A DNA stretch of 64,000 nucleotides, taken from contig BMZV01000004.1 of the NCBI GenBank assembly GCA_014652975.1, positions 1 through 64,000 on the forward strand, read 5' to 3'. Each line of letters starts with the position of its first letter. Within the stretch, counting starts at the first letter, position 1. A program made the position numbers and the translations under genes. This document shows positions 8,763-17,274 of the stretch, piece after piece. This stretch comes from Kocuria marina. GTDB lineage: Bacteria > Actinomycetota > Actinomycetes > Actinomycetales > Micrococcaceae. A model generated the notes under the pieces. That model was not told where the DNA came from, did no database searches, and saw only the letters and a list, made by a program, of their open reading frames with translations.

Positions 8763-10330
8763 GTCGTCACCGTCGTCTTGAAGTAGAGGGCCAGCTGCAC
8801 GTGCTCGGGGCTGGGAACCGTGGCCCCGGCCAGATCCGCCAGGGTCCAGGCAACACGCAACACCTTCACGAATCCACGGGCCGTCAGGGTCTTGTTGTCC
8901 ATGGCGGCCTTGAGCGGTAGCACGGACCGAGTGCCCGGTGACAGAGTGCGATGCAACAGTGAACCCGGAACCGCGCTGTTCAGTCGGCACCCCCAGCGGC
9001 GCAGCCGCTCCTCCTGGGCGGCCCGGGCGGTCGCAACCCGCTCCGCGACGGCTGCACTGTCCTCGGGGGTCCGGCCGTGGCCCCCGCTGAGCTCGTGGTA
9101 GGTCACGGCGGGGACCCGCAATTGCAGATCCACACGGTCGAGCAGGGGCCCGGACAGTTTGCCGAAATACCTGCGGCGCTGCACTGCCGTGCATGTGCAT
9201 GCCTGGTCCGTGCCGCCCGCGTTGCCGCACGCACACGGATTCGCCGCCAGGACCAATTGGAAATGCGCGGGATAGTGGGCCACGGATTGTGCCCGGGCGA
9301 TCGTGACCGTTCCCGATTCGAGCGGTTGCCGCAGGGCGTCCAGCACCCGGCGGTCGAACTCAGGGGCCTCGTCCAGGAACAATACGCCCCGGTGCGCCAG
9401 GGAAATGGCCCCGGGCCGTGGCATCCCGCTGCCCCCGCCACACAGCGCGGGCATGGTGATGCTGTGGTGTGGGGCCTGGAACGGGGGCCGCCGTATGAGG
9501 GACGAACACACGTCGTCGCCTCGCAGCGAATGCACGGACGTGACCTCCAGGGAGTCATCGTCCGCGAGGTCCGGCAGGATCCCCGGCAACCGTTCCGCGA
9601 GCATCGTCTTGCCCGCTCCCGGTGGGCCCACCATCAGGAGATGATGTCCACCGGCGGCGGCGATCTCGAGCGCTTGACGCCCTTCGACCTGCCCCACCAC
9701 GTCCCGCAGGTCTGGCACGGCCGTTCCGTCCGGCTCCTGCGGGTTCCCGCCGTCCGGCGCGCTCTCGGCCCGTGACGACGTCGCACGGGCCAGCAACGTA
9801 GAATCCGCTCCGTGGGCGACGAGCAGCTGCGACAGGTGGGCGGCGGAACTCACGTCCGCGCCGGCCACCAGCTCGGCCTCCGCCCGATTGGCTTCGGCGA
9901 CGACCACTCGGGGATACCCCGCCCGCACCGCTGCCAACACGGCGGGCAGGACACCGCGCACCGGACGCAGGGAACCGTCCAGACCGAGCTCGGCGTAGAA
10001 CACCGTGTCCGGCGGCACCCGCACCACCCCCTGGGCGCTGAGCACCGCCATCACAACCGCGACGTCGAAGTGCGACCCCCGCTTGGGGAGCGTGGCCGGG
10101 GAGAGGTTCACCGTGATCTTGCGCGGTGCGAGGGCGGCCCCGGCATGGCGCGCGGCCGAACGGATCCGTTCCTTGGACTCGTTCACCGCTTGATCGGGCA
10201 GGCCGATGATCGTGAACGCCGGCAGTGACTGGCCGATGTCCGCCTCAACCTCCACCACGTGCCCCGCCAACCCGACCAGCGCCACACTGCGGCTGCGCGC
10301 GAACCCGTTCACGAGCCACGTCCGGACCAT
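8759..10330 (-). CDS. comM: YifB/ComM-family Mg-chelatase-like AAA+ ATPase
   Basis: ComM is a hexameric helicase that promotes branch migration during integration of transforming DNA. Visible are the N-terminal Lon-protease-like domain (opening with GLAGHVVEVEADIGQSLP), Walker A GPPGAGKTMLAERLPG near residue 230, Walker B GVLFLDEAPEF and a Cys-rich segment CACGNAGGTDQACTC typical of the family's zinc-binding loop. The ATG at 10330 gives 523 residues, normal for the family; no strong ribosome site is seen. It is coupled to dprA by a 4-base overlap. The proteins encoded by yraN and rnhB usually lie directly upstream; here a lipoprotein gene intervenes. Confidence 0.92.
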   Translation of the reverse strand: MVRTWLVNGFARSRSVALVGLAGHVVEVEADIGQSLPAFTIIGLPDQAVNESKERIRSAARHAGAALAPRKITVNLSPATLPKRGSHFDVAVVMAVLSAQGVVRVPPDTVFYAELGLDGSLRPVRGVLPAVLAAVRAGYPRVVVAEANRAEAELVAGADVSSAAHLSQLLVAHGADSTLLARATSSRAESAPDGGNPQEPDGTAVPDLRDVVGQVEGRQALEIAAAGGHHLLMVGPPGAGKTMLAERLPGILPDLADDDSLEVTSVHSLRGDDVCSSLIRRPPFQAPHHSITMPALCGGGSGMPRPGAISLAHRGVLFLDEAPEFDRRVLDALRQPLESGTVTIARAQSVAHYPAHFQLVLAANPCACGNAGGTDQACTCTAVQRRRYFGKLSGPLLDRVDLQLRVPAVTYHELSGGHGRTPEDSAAVAERVATARAAQEERLRRWGCRLNSAVPGSLLHRTLSPGTRSVLPLKAAMDNKTLTARGFVKVLRVAWTLADLAGATVPSPEHVQLALYFKTTVTT

Positions 10331-10626
10331 GGGTTGGCGCTGCACGTCACCGAATCTCGAATCATGGGTCCAGAGTTCCCGCCCGGGCCGCCGGGCCCTA
10401 GCACAGCCCAGCAGTGTGCAGCCCAGATGCCGCGGCCCGAATGCGGAAATGAACTGGCCAGACGGGCGAGGCACGACCCGAGAGACCCGGTGGAACACGA
10501 TCACCCGCGGAGGCCCCTAACAGCGCCGGCACGGCGGACCCGTGACCCGGCCGGGCGCAGCAGACTACTTCGCGAGGCGCCCCTGAACAGAACCGTGTAC
10601 CGGGGCGAATCCCAACGAACGGCCCA
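10331..10626. other. Non-coding gap before comM
   Basis: About 300 bases between the small frame ending at 10627 and the comM start. I see no gene with family resemblance on either strand, and no clear promoter or hairpin. It presumably carries the comM-dprA-xerC promoter, because the lipoprotein gene interrupts the usual operon. Confidence 0.4.
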
Positions 10627-10791
10627 CTAGAGAGCAGCGGGCGCGGGGTCCTCCAGGGGCACGGGGACGGCAATTGCCGGGTCCGTGTCCTCGACGGGCA
10701 GCACGTCGGTGGGAACCGACACCGGCACCACGGAGACGGCGCTGTCGGGAAGCTCCGTGACCGGGGCTCCGGCCCGCAGTTCCAGGTTCAT
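10627..10791 (-). pseudogene. In-frame remnant or small ORF after the lipoprotein stop
   Basis: This 54-codon frame (opening MNLELRAGAPVTELP, ending DPAPAAL) is in the same reading frame as the lipoprotein gene that stops at 10801-10803 with TAG; only three sense codons lie between. Its composition is the same: rich in Pro, Val, Ala and acidic residues. The simplest reading is that a single TAG has cut the last 57 codons off a longer protein. A separate small gene, stop-codon readthrough or a sequence error are alternatives. There is no ribosome site ahead of its ATG. Confidence 0.5.
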
Positions 10792-10800
10792 GGGACCGAG

Positions 10801-11958
10801 CTATAGGTCCTGCGACTCCGCCGGGGCTGCGGGCTCCAGGGATCCCGGGCCCGGAATCCCCGGATCCGGGTCCACGGGGTCCGGGATCACCGGTGCTGGC
10901 ACCGTGGGCACCGTGGGCACCGAGACGATGGGATCGGTCACCGCCGGGTGGGGCGAGACGGAGGTGTCGGGCGCGGGTACCGGCGGGATCGGGATCGTGG
11001 GCGCCGGGCTCGGAGGCACGGGACCGCCCGGATCGGGATTCACCGGCGGGATCCCTCCCGGATCCGGGAGAACGGGCGCTCCGGGGTCCGGAACCGCGGG
11101 TGCACCCGGATCCTCGGGCACCTGAGGGGTGTCCGCGGTGGGCGATGCCGAGGGTTCGGGGACGTCCGGAGCGGGGACACCGGGAGCAGCCGATTCCGCG
11201 GGGGCATCGGGGCTCGCACTCTCCCTGGCGCCGTCCGATCCATTCCCGCTGCCCGATTGTCCGCCGCCCGCGGGCCCGTTGCCGCTCGGGGTGTCATCGG
11301 TGTCCTCGGGCTGGGCACGCACGGGGGTGACTTCCCGGTTACCGATGGAGGGGATCAGCTCGAGACTCTCGAAGCTCTCTGGAACACGGGAGATGTCCCC
11401 CACGAGGATGTTCGTACCGCGTTCGCCCGCGGCGATGTCCCCCGCGGCGGTCCGGTCCGCCTCCTCGATGCGATTCTTGAGGTGCCGGGCCTCGTGCTCG
11501 GTCAGTGGCGACCCGTCATGGGCGCGGTACTGGTCCCCGGACGTCCGGGGCCGCCACCGGTCCAGGGCTCGTGAGACGTTCTCCAGTTGGTAGGACCCGC
11601 CGTCGGAGGCCTTGAGGATCATGCGACTCACCGACACGGGGGAATCTCCCCGTTCGTTGTCGATCTCCACGGTGGCGTACGTCGCGCGTTTGACGCGGGC
11701 ATCCTTGCGCAGTTCGTCGAGTTCAGGATCGGGGATCTCCCGCGCGGGGAGCGTGATGCGCACGGACGCCCCGTTGGGGAGGTTCGCCCGGAAGATCCCG
11801 GCATGCAGACCCCGGTCACCCGCGGCTGAGGTGGCACACGCGGAGGCGTCGGATCCGGCGGGCGGCTCCTCGTCCGCGCACGAGACGAGCATCAGCGAGG
11901 CGGCCGCGGCCAATGCCGTGGCCGACAACACGTGAGGAAGCCACGCCGGACTCTTCAT
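10801..11958 (-). CDS. Secreted proline-rich lipoprotein of unknown function
   Basis: A signal peptide (MKSPAWLPHVL, then an Ala/Leu-rich core) ends in the lipobox LVSC with Cys27 or so, so it should be anchored to the outer face of the membrane. Residues 30-220 look globular without a motif I recognise. From about residue 240 the chain becomes Ser/Gly-rich and then about 120 residues of Pro-Asp-Pro-Gly repeats, a likely extended cell-wall spacer. The ATG at 11958 has GGGGGA just upstream; 385 residues. It separates yraN from comM, which are usually adjacent. The frame continues after its TAG stop (see 10627-10791). Confidence 0.75.
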   Translation of the reverse strand: MKSPAWLPHVLSATALAAAASLMLVSCADEEPPAGSDASACATSAAGDRGLHAGIFRANLPNGASVRITLPAREIPDPELDELRKDARVKRATYATVEIDNERGDSPVSVSRMILKASDGGSYQLENVSRALDRWRPRTSGDQYRAHDGSPLTEHEARHLKNRIEEADRTAAGDIAAGERGTNILVGDISRVPESFESLELIPSIGNREVTPVRAQPEDTDDTPSGNGPAGGGQSGSGNGSDGARESASPDAPAESAAPGVPAPDVPEPSASPTADTPQVPEDPGAPAVPDPGAPVLPDPGGIPPVNPDPGGPVPPSPAPTIPIPPVPAPDTSVSPHPAVTDPIVSVPTVPTVPAPVIPDPVDPDPGIPGPGSLEPAAPAESQDL

Positions 11959-12113
11959 GCGTCCCCCGATCGCCGAGCCTTTGTACTCATCCCACAAAAT
12001 ACCGTGGCACGGGGAGGGGGAAATTCATAATGCTCTCGGTGACGACCCGGAGTGTGACTCCCCGGTGGAGGTCGGCGGCGAACGGGCCCCGTGGCACGGA
12101 TCGCGCGGATGCC

Positions 12114-12593
12114 TCACAACCAGCCGAGGGAGCCTATGTGTTCCACGCGCGGGGTACCGCCGCGGGGCCAGTGGACCGCCACGACGTCCACGCCGGCGAT
12201 CTCGACAGCCCTGTGTTCCCTGGCCCAGGCGCGCGCGAGGACGTGCAGTCGCCGCAGCTTCTCCCACCCCACGGCCTCCGCGGGATGTCCGAAGTCCCCG
12301 CCCGAGCGCGTCTTGACCTCGAACACGGTCACGGTTCCCTGTCGCTCGGCCACGACGTCCAGCTCACCGCGGGGCGCCCCGGGCCCAACGGCGGGGCGCC
12401 AGTTCCGGTCCAGGATCCGCCAGCCCGAACGCTGCAACAGGTCCGCGATCAGTTCCTCCCCCGCCCTCCCCAGGCTCACATGGGCCGCGACCGGGGCGTC
12501 GGGCGGGGCAGTGTCGGGCGGGGCGGTGTCGGGCGGAGCGGTGCCCGGACGACCGGAATTGCGTGGCACATGGGCAGATGTGGAAGTCGTCAT
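12114..12593 (-). CDS. yraN: YraN/UPF0102 family nuclease-like protein
   Basis: Recognised from GRAGEELIADLLQRSGW, GELDVVAE and VFEVKTR, which carry the Glu, Asp and Glu-x-Lys residues of the restriction-endonuclease-like fold. The biochemical role is not settled; its constant company with rnhB, comM and dprA suggests DNA work. The ATG at 12593 is preferred and gives 159 residues; a further in-frame ATG at 12629 would add twelve. The N-terminal tail contains three TAPPD repeats from a tandem 15-base duplication, which sits before the conserved domain. Confidence 0.85.
   Translation of the reverse strand: MTTSTSAHVPRNSGRPGTAPPDTAPPDTAPPDAPVAAHVSLGRAGEELIADLLQRSGWRILDRNWRPAVGPGAPRGELDVVAERQGTVTVFEVKTRSGGDFGHPAEAVGWEKLRRLHVLARAWAREHRAVEIAGVDVVAVHWPRGGTPRVEHIGSLGWL
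12498..12542. repeat. Three tandem 15-base units in yraN
   Basis: Units at 12498-12512, 12513-12527 and 12528-12542 differ by one base from each other and encode TAPPD three times in the disordered N-terminal tail of YraN. Copy number may vary between strains by slippage. Confidence 0.9.
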
Positions 12594-12732
12594 GGACCCA
12601 CTGTGATGCGCGACGACACTCCCGGCCATGGCCGGGGCGCGCCTGTGCAGGGCGGATCCGCCCAGGACGCGCTATGGGCCTTCGAGTACCAGGCCCCACC
12701 TCACCTGCGAAGGAATGCGGGTGACCAGCGGA

Positions 12733-13434
12733 CTACCGCGCGCCCAGGTTCCAGCTGAGCCGGTGCTGCGGCGTGGTGCCGTGTTCGAGCAGCGCCGCGC
12801 GATGCACAGCACTGCCGTAGCCCTTGTTGGACTCCCACGCGTACGCGGGGAACTCGCGGCCGAGCGAGACCATGAGTTCGTCGCGCTCCACTTTCGCCAG
12901 GATTGACGCGGCCGCCACGCTGACACAGTGCGCATCGGCCCGGACGAATGTGCGCACGACCGGCGGCAACGCGGCGTCGTCGGCGTCCTGCCCCAGCACC
13001 GGGGGTGCGTCCAGCCAGTTGTGGGAACCGTCCAGGATCAAGGCATCGACGCGCGTGCCGTGTGCGGCCACGGTGGCCAGTGCCCGGAGCCCGGCCAAGC
13101 GCAGCGCGGCGGTGACACCGAACTGGTCGATCTCCCGCGGTTGCGCGTGCCCCACCGCGGTGCCCACGGCCCACGCCGCGATCGTGCGCGCGAGGGCCGC
13201 ACGCCGCGCTGGACTCAGGGCCTTGGAGTCACGCACGCCGTGCCACGGCGGCGGGTCCGACGGCGCTCCCCCGGTCATCCGTTCGAGGTCCAGGACCGCG
13301 AGGCCCACGCTCGCGGGGCCCGCGAGGGCTCCCCGGCCCACCTCGTCCATTCCGGCCACGAAGCGGTGCCCGGCGCGCGCGAGTTCCGTTTCCAGTTCGA
13401 GCGTGGGCACGGTGCGCGGCGTCGCGGGGCTCAC
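12733..13434 (-). CDS. rnhB: Ribonuclease HII
   Basis: Cleaves RNA in RNA-DNA hybrids and removes misincorporated ribonucleotides. The signature GMDEVGRGALAGP supplies Asp and Glu of the active site, and ALILDGSHN the third acidic residue; the fourth is in VRADAHCVSVAAASILAKVERD. The GTG at 13434 overlaps the lepB stop by four bases (GTGA) and yields 233 residues. Upstream in-frame starts would only extend into lepB. Confidence 0.94.
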   Translation of the reverse strand: MSPATPRTVPTLELETELARAGHRFVAGMDEVGRGALAGPASVGLAVLDLERMTGGAPSDPPPWHGVRDSKALSPARRAALARTIAAWAVGTAVGHAQPREIDQFGVTAALRLAGLRALATVAAHGTRVDALILDGSHNWLDAPPVLGQDADDAALPPVVRTFVRADAHCVSVAAASILAKVERDELMVSLGREFPAYAWESNKGYGSAVHRAALLEHGTTPQHRLSWNLGAR

Positions 13435-14246
13435 TGCCCGCCGGCCGCGGGGACGTCCTGGAACACCTCGGCGGGGTTGTGCAGGAACTGGAAGCGATCG
13501 AGCGGCCACGCGATCACGAACGCGGTGCCCACGACGTCGTCCTCGCTCACGAACCCGGTGCCGGTGGCGATGTGGTAGCGGGAATCGGCGGAGGCGTTGC
13601 GGTGGTCACCCAGCACGAACAGCTTGCCGTCGGGCACGGTGACGTCGAACGAGATGTCGGACGGCGCTGCCCCGGGGTACAAGTAGGGCTCATCGAGCGC
13701 CTCGCCGTTGACCGTGACCCGCCCGGACGCGTCGCAGCACGTCACGTGATCCCCGCCCACGCCGATCACGCGCTTGACCAGGGCCTGCTGGCTGCTGTCG
13801 GGGATCAGGCCCACGAACTCGAGCGCGCCGCGCACGGGGTTGGCCGCGGTCCGGGGCGCCTCGGGCAGCCAACCCTGGGTGTCCTCGAAGACCACGATGT
13901 CGCCGCGGTCGATGTTGCCCGTGCGGCCGTCCAGCACGTTGACGAAGATCCGGTCGTTGAGTTCCAGGGTCTGTTCCATGGACCCGGAGGGGATGAAGAA
14001 GCCGCGGATCAGGAAGGTCTTGACCAGGAACGCGATGAGGAGCGCGAGGGCCACCACGATCAGGATCTCCTTGACCGCGCCCCACCCGGTCGTGGGCTCC
14101 TTGGCGCCCCGGCGGCCGCGGCGCCGTGCGCCGGATTCGCTCGCCCGCGCGTCCCGGGGTGCCGCCGCGCCGCCGGGGTCGCGCTGCGGTGCGGGCTCAC
14201 CCGGTCCGCGAACGCCCTCGACACCTGATCCATGCTGCTCAGCCAC
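13431..14246 (-). CDS. lepB: Signal peptidase I (first of two by position)
   Basis: Membrane-bound serine protease that removes signal peptides from exported preproteins. One N-terminal membrane segment (EILIVVALALLIAFLVKTFLI) is followed by the catalytic Ser in IPSGSMEQTL and the general-base Lys in LVKRVIGVGGDH; GDHRNASADSR is the conserved box E. Thirty to fifty charged, Gly/Arg-rich residues precede the membrane segment. The GTG at 14246 with an AGAAGAGGA ribosome site gives 271 residues. It lies downstream of a second signal peptidase gene and is coupled to rnhB. Confidence 0.93.
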   Translation of the reverse strand: MAEQHGSGVEGVRGPGEPAPQRDPGGAAAPRDARASESGARRRGRRGAKEPTTGWGAVKEILIVVALALLIAFLVKTFLIRGFFIPSGSMEQTLELNDRIFVNVLDGRTGNIDRGDIVVFEDTQGWLPEAPRTAANPVRGALEFVGLIPDSSQQALVKRVIGVGGDHVTCCDASGRVTVNGEALDEPYLYPGAAPSDISFDVTVPDGKLFVLGDHRNASADSRYHIATGTGFVSEDDVVGTAFVIAWPLDRFQFLHNPAEVFQDVPAAGGQ

Positions 14247-14343
14247 TACGCATTCCTCTTCTCGGGTCCCACGGACACGGTTGCGTGTTCGCGCGCGGAA
14301 GCTTGCTCGGCGACGTCGCTCGCGCCCGGGGTGCCGCCCGCGC

Positions 14344-14364
14344 GGGGGGGTGGGCGGGGCGGGG
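14344..14364 (+). other. G-quadruplex-type G-run motif
   Basis: Four G-tracts of 7, 3, 4 and 4 are separated by single bases (T, C, C) on the plus strand, in the 134-base gap between the two signal peptidase genes. Single-base loops make this a strong quadruplex motif. On the transcribed message it reads as a C-run, so any effect would be on the DNA template. Confidence 0.7.
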
Positions 14365-14380
14365 CGGAGCACCGAGACCG

Positions 14381-15070
14381 TCACTCCCGCAGTGTACGGG
14401 CACGCTCCGGGGGCCACACGACACGCTCGGCGGTGCCCACGATGCGTTCGGTGCGGATCAGGCCGCCGCCCGGCGAGCCCAGCAGCGATCGGGAGTCCAC
14501 GGACACGCTGCGGTGGTCACCCATGAGCCACACTCGTCCTTCGGGCACGTGCACCGTGAACGGGATCCGGGACGGCTCGTCCCCGGGGAAGACGTAGTCC
14601 TCGTGTTGTGGCCGGCCGTTGACGGTGACCAGTCCGCCCGCGGTGCAGCAGGACACTGTGTCCCCTGCGACCCCGATGACCCGCTTGACGTACGCGGTGT
14701 CTGAACCGGTGACGCCCAGCCAGCGGCCCAGGGTGTGGGCGACCTGCTGGTGCCACGGGTCCGTCGAGTGCAGCGGGTCCAGGGAACCGCGGCCGTCGAA
14801 GACCACCAGCTCGCCCCGAGCGACGTCGTTCCCCGAGACGAGTTTGTCCACCAGCACCCGGTCCCCGCCCTGGAGCGTGGGCTCCATGGAATCGGAACCG
14901 ACCCAGTAGACGTCCGCCACGAAACCGCGCACGACCGAGGCCAGGACGAAGGCCGTGAGCAGGGCGATGGCCACGACCCACAACCACCACCGGCGCGTGG
15001 AAACGGGCCGTTTCACGGCGGAGGACCCGGCAGATGCCGGGCCCTCCGCGTGTTCCGTGTGCTGTGGCAC
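14381..15070 (-). CDS. Signal peptidase I (second paralogue)
   Basis: Same architecture as its neighbour: one membrane segment (WWLWVVAIALLTAFVLAS), catalytic Ser in VGSDSMEPTL, Lys in YVKRVIGVAGD and the box E MGDHRSVSVDSR. It has 229 residues from a GTG at 15070, ten bases after the rplS stop. The two enzymes differ enough (SDSM against SGSM) to be old paralogues rather than a fresh duplication. Several Actinobacteria carry multiple lepB genes in this rplS-rnhB interval. Confidence 0.9.
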   Translation of the reverse strand: MPQHTEHAEGPASAGSSAVKRPVSTRRWWLWVVAIALLTAFVLASVVRGFVADVYWVGSDSMEPTLQGGDRVLVDKLVSGNDVARGELVVFDGRGSLDPLHSTDPWHQQVAHTLGRWLGVTGSDTAYVKRVIGVAGDTVSCCTAGGLVTVNGRPQHEDYVFPGDEPSRIPFTVHVPEGRVWLMGDHRSVSVDSRSLLGSPGGGLIRTERIVGTAERVVWPPERARTLRE

Positions 15071-15080
15071 CCGGTGAGTC

Positions 15081-15443
15081 TTACTTGCTCGATGCGCTCG
15101 AGTCGCGCTTCTCGCGGATGCGAGCAGCCTTACCGTGACGATCGCGCATGTAGTACAACTTGGCACGGCGTACGTCGCCGCGGCTCACGAGCTCGATCTT
15201 CTCGATGATCGGGGAGTGCACCGGGAAGGTACGCTCCACGCCCACACCGAAGCTGACCTTGCGCACGGTGAAGGTCTCGCGCACGCCAGAGCCCTGACGG
15301 CCCACGACGAAGCCCTTGAACACCTGAACACGGGAGCGGTTGCCTTCCACGATGTTCACGTGCACGTTGAGGGTGTCACCGGCACGGAAGTCCGGGACGT
15401 CGTTGCGCAGCGACTTGGCATCAAGCTGGTCAAGAATGTTCAT
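15081..15443 (-). CDS. rplS: 50S ribosomal protein L19
   Basis: The 120-residue product opens [19 protein letters not shown] and contains the typical [11 protein letters not shown] and [17 protein letters not shown] stretches. It sits at the 30S-50S interface. The ATG at 15443 has GAGGAG seven bases ahead. It follows trmD after a 177-base gap that contains two small palindromes. Confidence 0.97.
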   Translation of the reverse strand: MNILDQLDAKSLRNDVPDFRAGDTLNVHVNIVEGNRSRVQVFKGFVVGRQGSGVRETFTVRKVSFGVGVERTFPVHSPIIEKIELVSRGDVRRAKLYYMRDRHGKAARIREKRDSSASSK

Positions 15444-15493
15444 GACATAACTCCTCGTGATCGCCGCAGGTCTCCCACGTGTGGTCCGCGTGT

Positions 15494-15593
15494 CACCCCG
15501 CGCGGGGTGGCATCGCTCCAGGATCCGGGACGGAACTTGGGATGGCCGTGCCGGGTGGTGCGTCGTTGGTCGCTCTCCCCCCTGCGGCAGGGG
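15494..15593 (-). promoter_or_regulatory. Leader region of rplS with two perfect palindromes
   Basis: CACCCCGCGCGGGGTG at 15494-15509 is a perfect 16-base palindrome, and CCCCTGC-G-GCAGGGG at 15579-15593 is a second. Both lie between the trmD stop and the rplS start. They may be weak terminators after trmD or part of an L19 leader; neither is followed by a T-tract, so the role is open. Confidence 0.35.
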
Positions 15594-15620
15594 CGTGCCC
15601 GACGCACACACAGCGCTCTA

Positions 15621-16571
15621 TTATGCCATATCCGGCGTGCCTTCCGCGGCCGCGTGCCCGCCGTCACGGCGCCACGATCCACCCGTCACGTGGAAGCCGG
15701 TCTTGGCGAGCACCGCGAGGTCCGCCCTGTCCAGCTGTGCGGGGTCCAGGGCCAGGATCATGTCCGGGCGGCGCTGCGCGGTGCGCGAGAGTTGCTGGTC
15801 CCGCCGCCACCGTTCGATCCGCCCGTGGTGACCGGACAGCAGGATCTCGGGTACGGCCCGCTCCCGCCACACCGCGGGTTTCGTGTACACGGGGTACTCG
15901 AGCAGCCCGCCCGTGTGGGACTCCTCGGCCAGTGATTCCGGATTGCCGATCACGCCGGGGATCAACCGCGTCACGGCCTCGACCATGGCGAGCACGGCGA
16001 CCTCTCCCCCGTTGAGCACGTAGTCGCCCAGACTCAGGGGGCGCACCCGCACCTCGGTCCGAGCGTTGTCGATGAAGCGCTCGTCGATCCCCTCGTAGCG
16101 CCCGCACGCGAAGATCAGGTGTTCCTCCGCTGCCAGTTCGTACGCGATCCGCTGCGTGAACACCTCCCCCGCCGGGGACGGGACCACGAGCACGGGTGCC
16201 GCGGAGTGTTTCCCGACGGTCAAGGACGACGTTGCGGCACCCGGCTCTGTGGTCTGCGCAGGGTCCGTCACGACAGCCGGCACCGCGGTCTTCGGGGCCT
16301 CCGGTGCGGTCCGAGCGGACGACGACGCCGCGGCGTCGCCCCCTGCGCGCACCACCGACTCGAGGGCGAGCGTCCATGGCTCGGGCTTCATGACCATGCC
16401 CGCACCCCCGCCGTAGGGGGTGTCGTCCACGGTGCGGTGCCGGTCGGTGGTGAAGTCGCGGGGATCAGTGACCGCGAGGTGGAGGACCCCGTCCGTGACG
16501 GCCTTACCGATCAGTGACAGGTTGAGGGGCTGCAGGTACTCAGGAAAGATGCTCAGCACGTCGATGCGCAC
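15621..16571 (-). CDS. trmD: tRNA (guanine-37-N1)-methyltransferase TrmD, with insertion
   Basis: Methylates G37 next to the anticodon, preventing frameshifts. The SPOUT signature is complete: [31 protein letters not shown] with the catalytic Asp, and [20 protein letters not shown]. The product has 316 residues, longer than the usual 240-270: residues about 76-124 are an Ala/Pro/Thr-rich low-complexity insertion between the Gly-rich loop region and the SPOUT knot. It starts three bases after rimM ends, as usual. Confidence 0.95.
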   Translation of the reverse strand: MRIDVLSIFPEYLQPLNLSLIGKAVTDGVLHLAVTDPRDFTTDRHRTVDDTPYGGGAGMVMKPEPWTLALESVVRAGGDAAASSSARTAPEAPKTAVPAVVTDPAQTTEPGAATSSLTVGKHSAAPVLVVPSPAGEVFTQRIAYELAAEEHLIFACGRYEGIDERFIDNARTEVRVRPLSLGDYVLNGGEVAVLAMVEAVTRLIPGVIGNPESLAEESHTGGLLEYPVYTKPAVWRERAVPEILLSGHHGRIERWRRDQQLSRTAQRRPDMILALDPAQLDRADLAVLAKTGFHVTGGSWRRDGGHAAAEGTPDMA

Positions 16572-16574
16572 GGT

Positions 16575-17150
16575 TCACTCCGCTTCCGCGAGCTCGAGCA
16601 GGCCCGGGGGTGGGCTCACCAGCACGACGCCCGCGTCCAGGTCCACCTCGGGGACGATTTCTTCCACGAACGGGATGAGCACGGGCCGCCCGCCGCCGTC
16701 CGGGGTGATCTCCAACAGGTCCTGGGCGGCACCCTGGATCAGCGCCTTGACCGTCCCGATCCGGGCGTCCTCCCGTGTGATGTCCACCGCCGTGAGACCC
16801 AGCAGGTCGTCCTGGTGCCACTCGTCGTCGTCGAGCTCGAGGTCCGCGGCCTCCGCGAACAGTTCGAGACCCCGCGCGGCCTCCGCCGCGGTGCGGTCCT
16901 CGATCTCCTCGAAACGCGCCACCAGCACGTTCTTGTTCCACCGGGAACCGCTCACGGTCACGTGCTCGAGCTGCGGGGAGCCGGCCCCGGCCGGTGCATT
17001 GCCCTCGCCCCTGCCCCGCTCACGGGCGGGCTGCACCTCGAGCACGGAGCCCGGGGCGAACCGCGCCCGCGGGTCGTCCGTGAACAACTCCACCGTGACT
17101 TCTCCCCGCACCCCGTGCGGTTTACCGATCCGGGCTACCCGAACGCTCAT
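16575..17150 (-). CDS. rimM: 16S rRNA processing protein RimM
   Basis: Assists maturation of the 30S head and binds S19. The N-terminal RimM domain begins VRVARIGKPHGVRGEVTV and contains a short charged loop (REREGRGEG-like) around residue 50; the C-terminal PRC barrel carries DDLLGLTAVD and ADIPFVEEIV-like motifs (IPFVEEIVPEVDLD). The length of 191 is normal. Gene order rpsP-khpA-rimM-trmD-rplS is the classic ribosomal maturation operon, though a strong hairpin splits khpA from rimM here. Confidence 0.93.
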   Translation of the reverse strand: MSVRVARIGKPHGVRGEVTVELFTDDPRARFAPGSVLEVQPARERGRGEGNAPAGAGSPQLEHVTVSGSRWNKNVLVARFEEIEDRTAAEAARGLELFAEAADLELDDDEWHQDDLLGLTAVDITREDARIGTVKALIQGAAQDLLEITPDGGGRPVLIPFVEEIVPEVDLDAGVVLVSPPPGLLELAEAE

Positions 17151-17211
17151 GGCATCTCCTCGTGGCGACTCGTGCTGTGTGGGGCCCGCACGCTACCGCG
17201 CGGGCAACGAC

Positions 17212-17250
17212 CACGGCCCCCGCTCCTCGGTGCGAGGAACGGGGGCCGTG
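17212..17250 (-). terminator. Strong hairpin between khpA and rimM
   Basis: CACGGCCCCCG at 17212-17222 pairs perfectly with CGGGGGCCGTG at 17240-17250, and TCCTCG inside pairs with CGAGGA, leaving a 3-base loop: 17 base pairs with one internal mismatch. It should terminate or attenuate transcripts from rpsP-khpA, making rimM-trmD-rplS at least partly independent. Confidence 0.75.
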
Positions 17251-17274
17251 ATACGTGTGTCTCGTGTGTTCGCG

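Noticed and set aside
12201-12300. CRISPR or other regular repeat array
   Set aside because: No spaced direct repeats of 24-40 bases were found here or anywhere in the window; the repeats present are short coding duplications.
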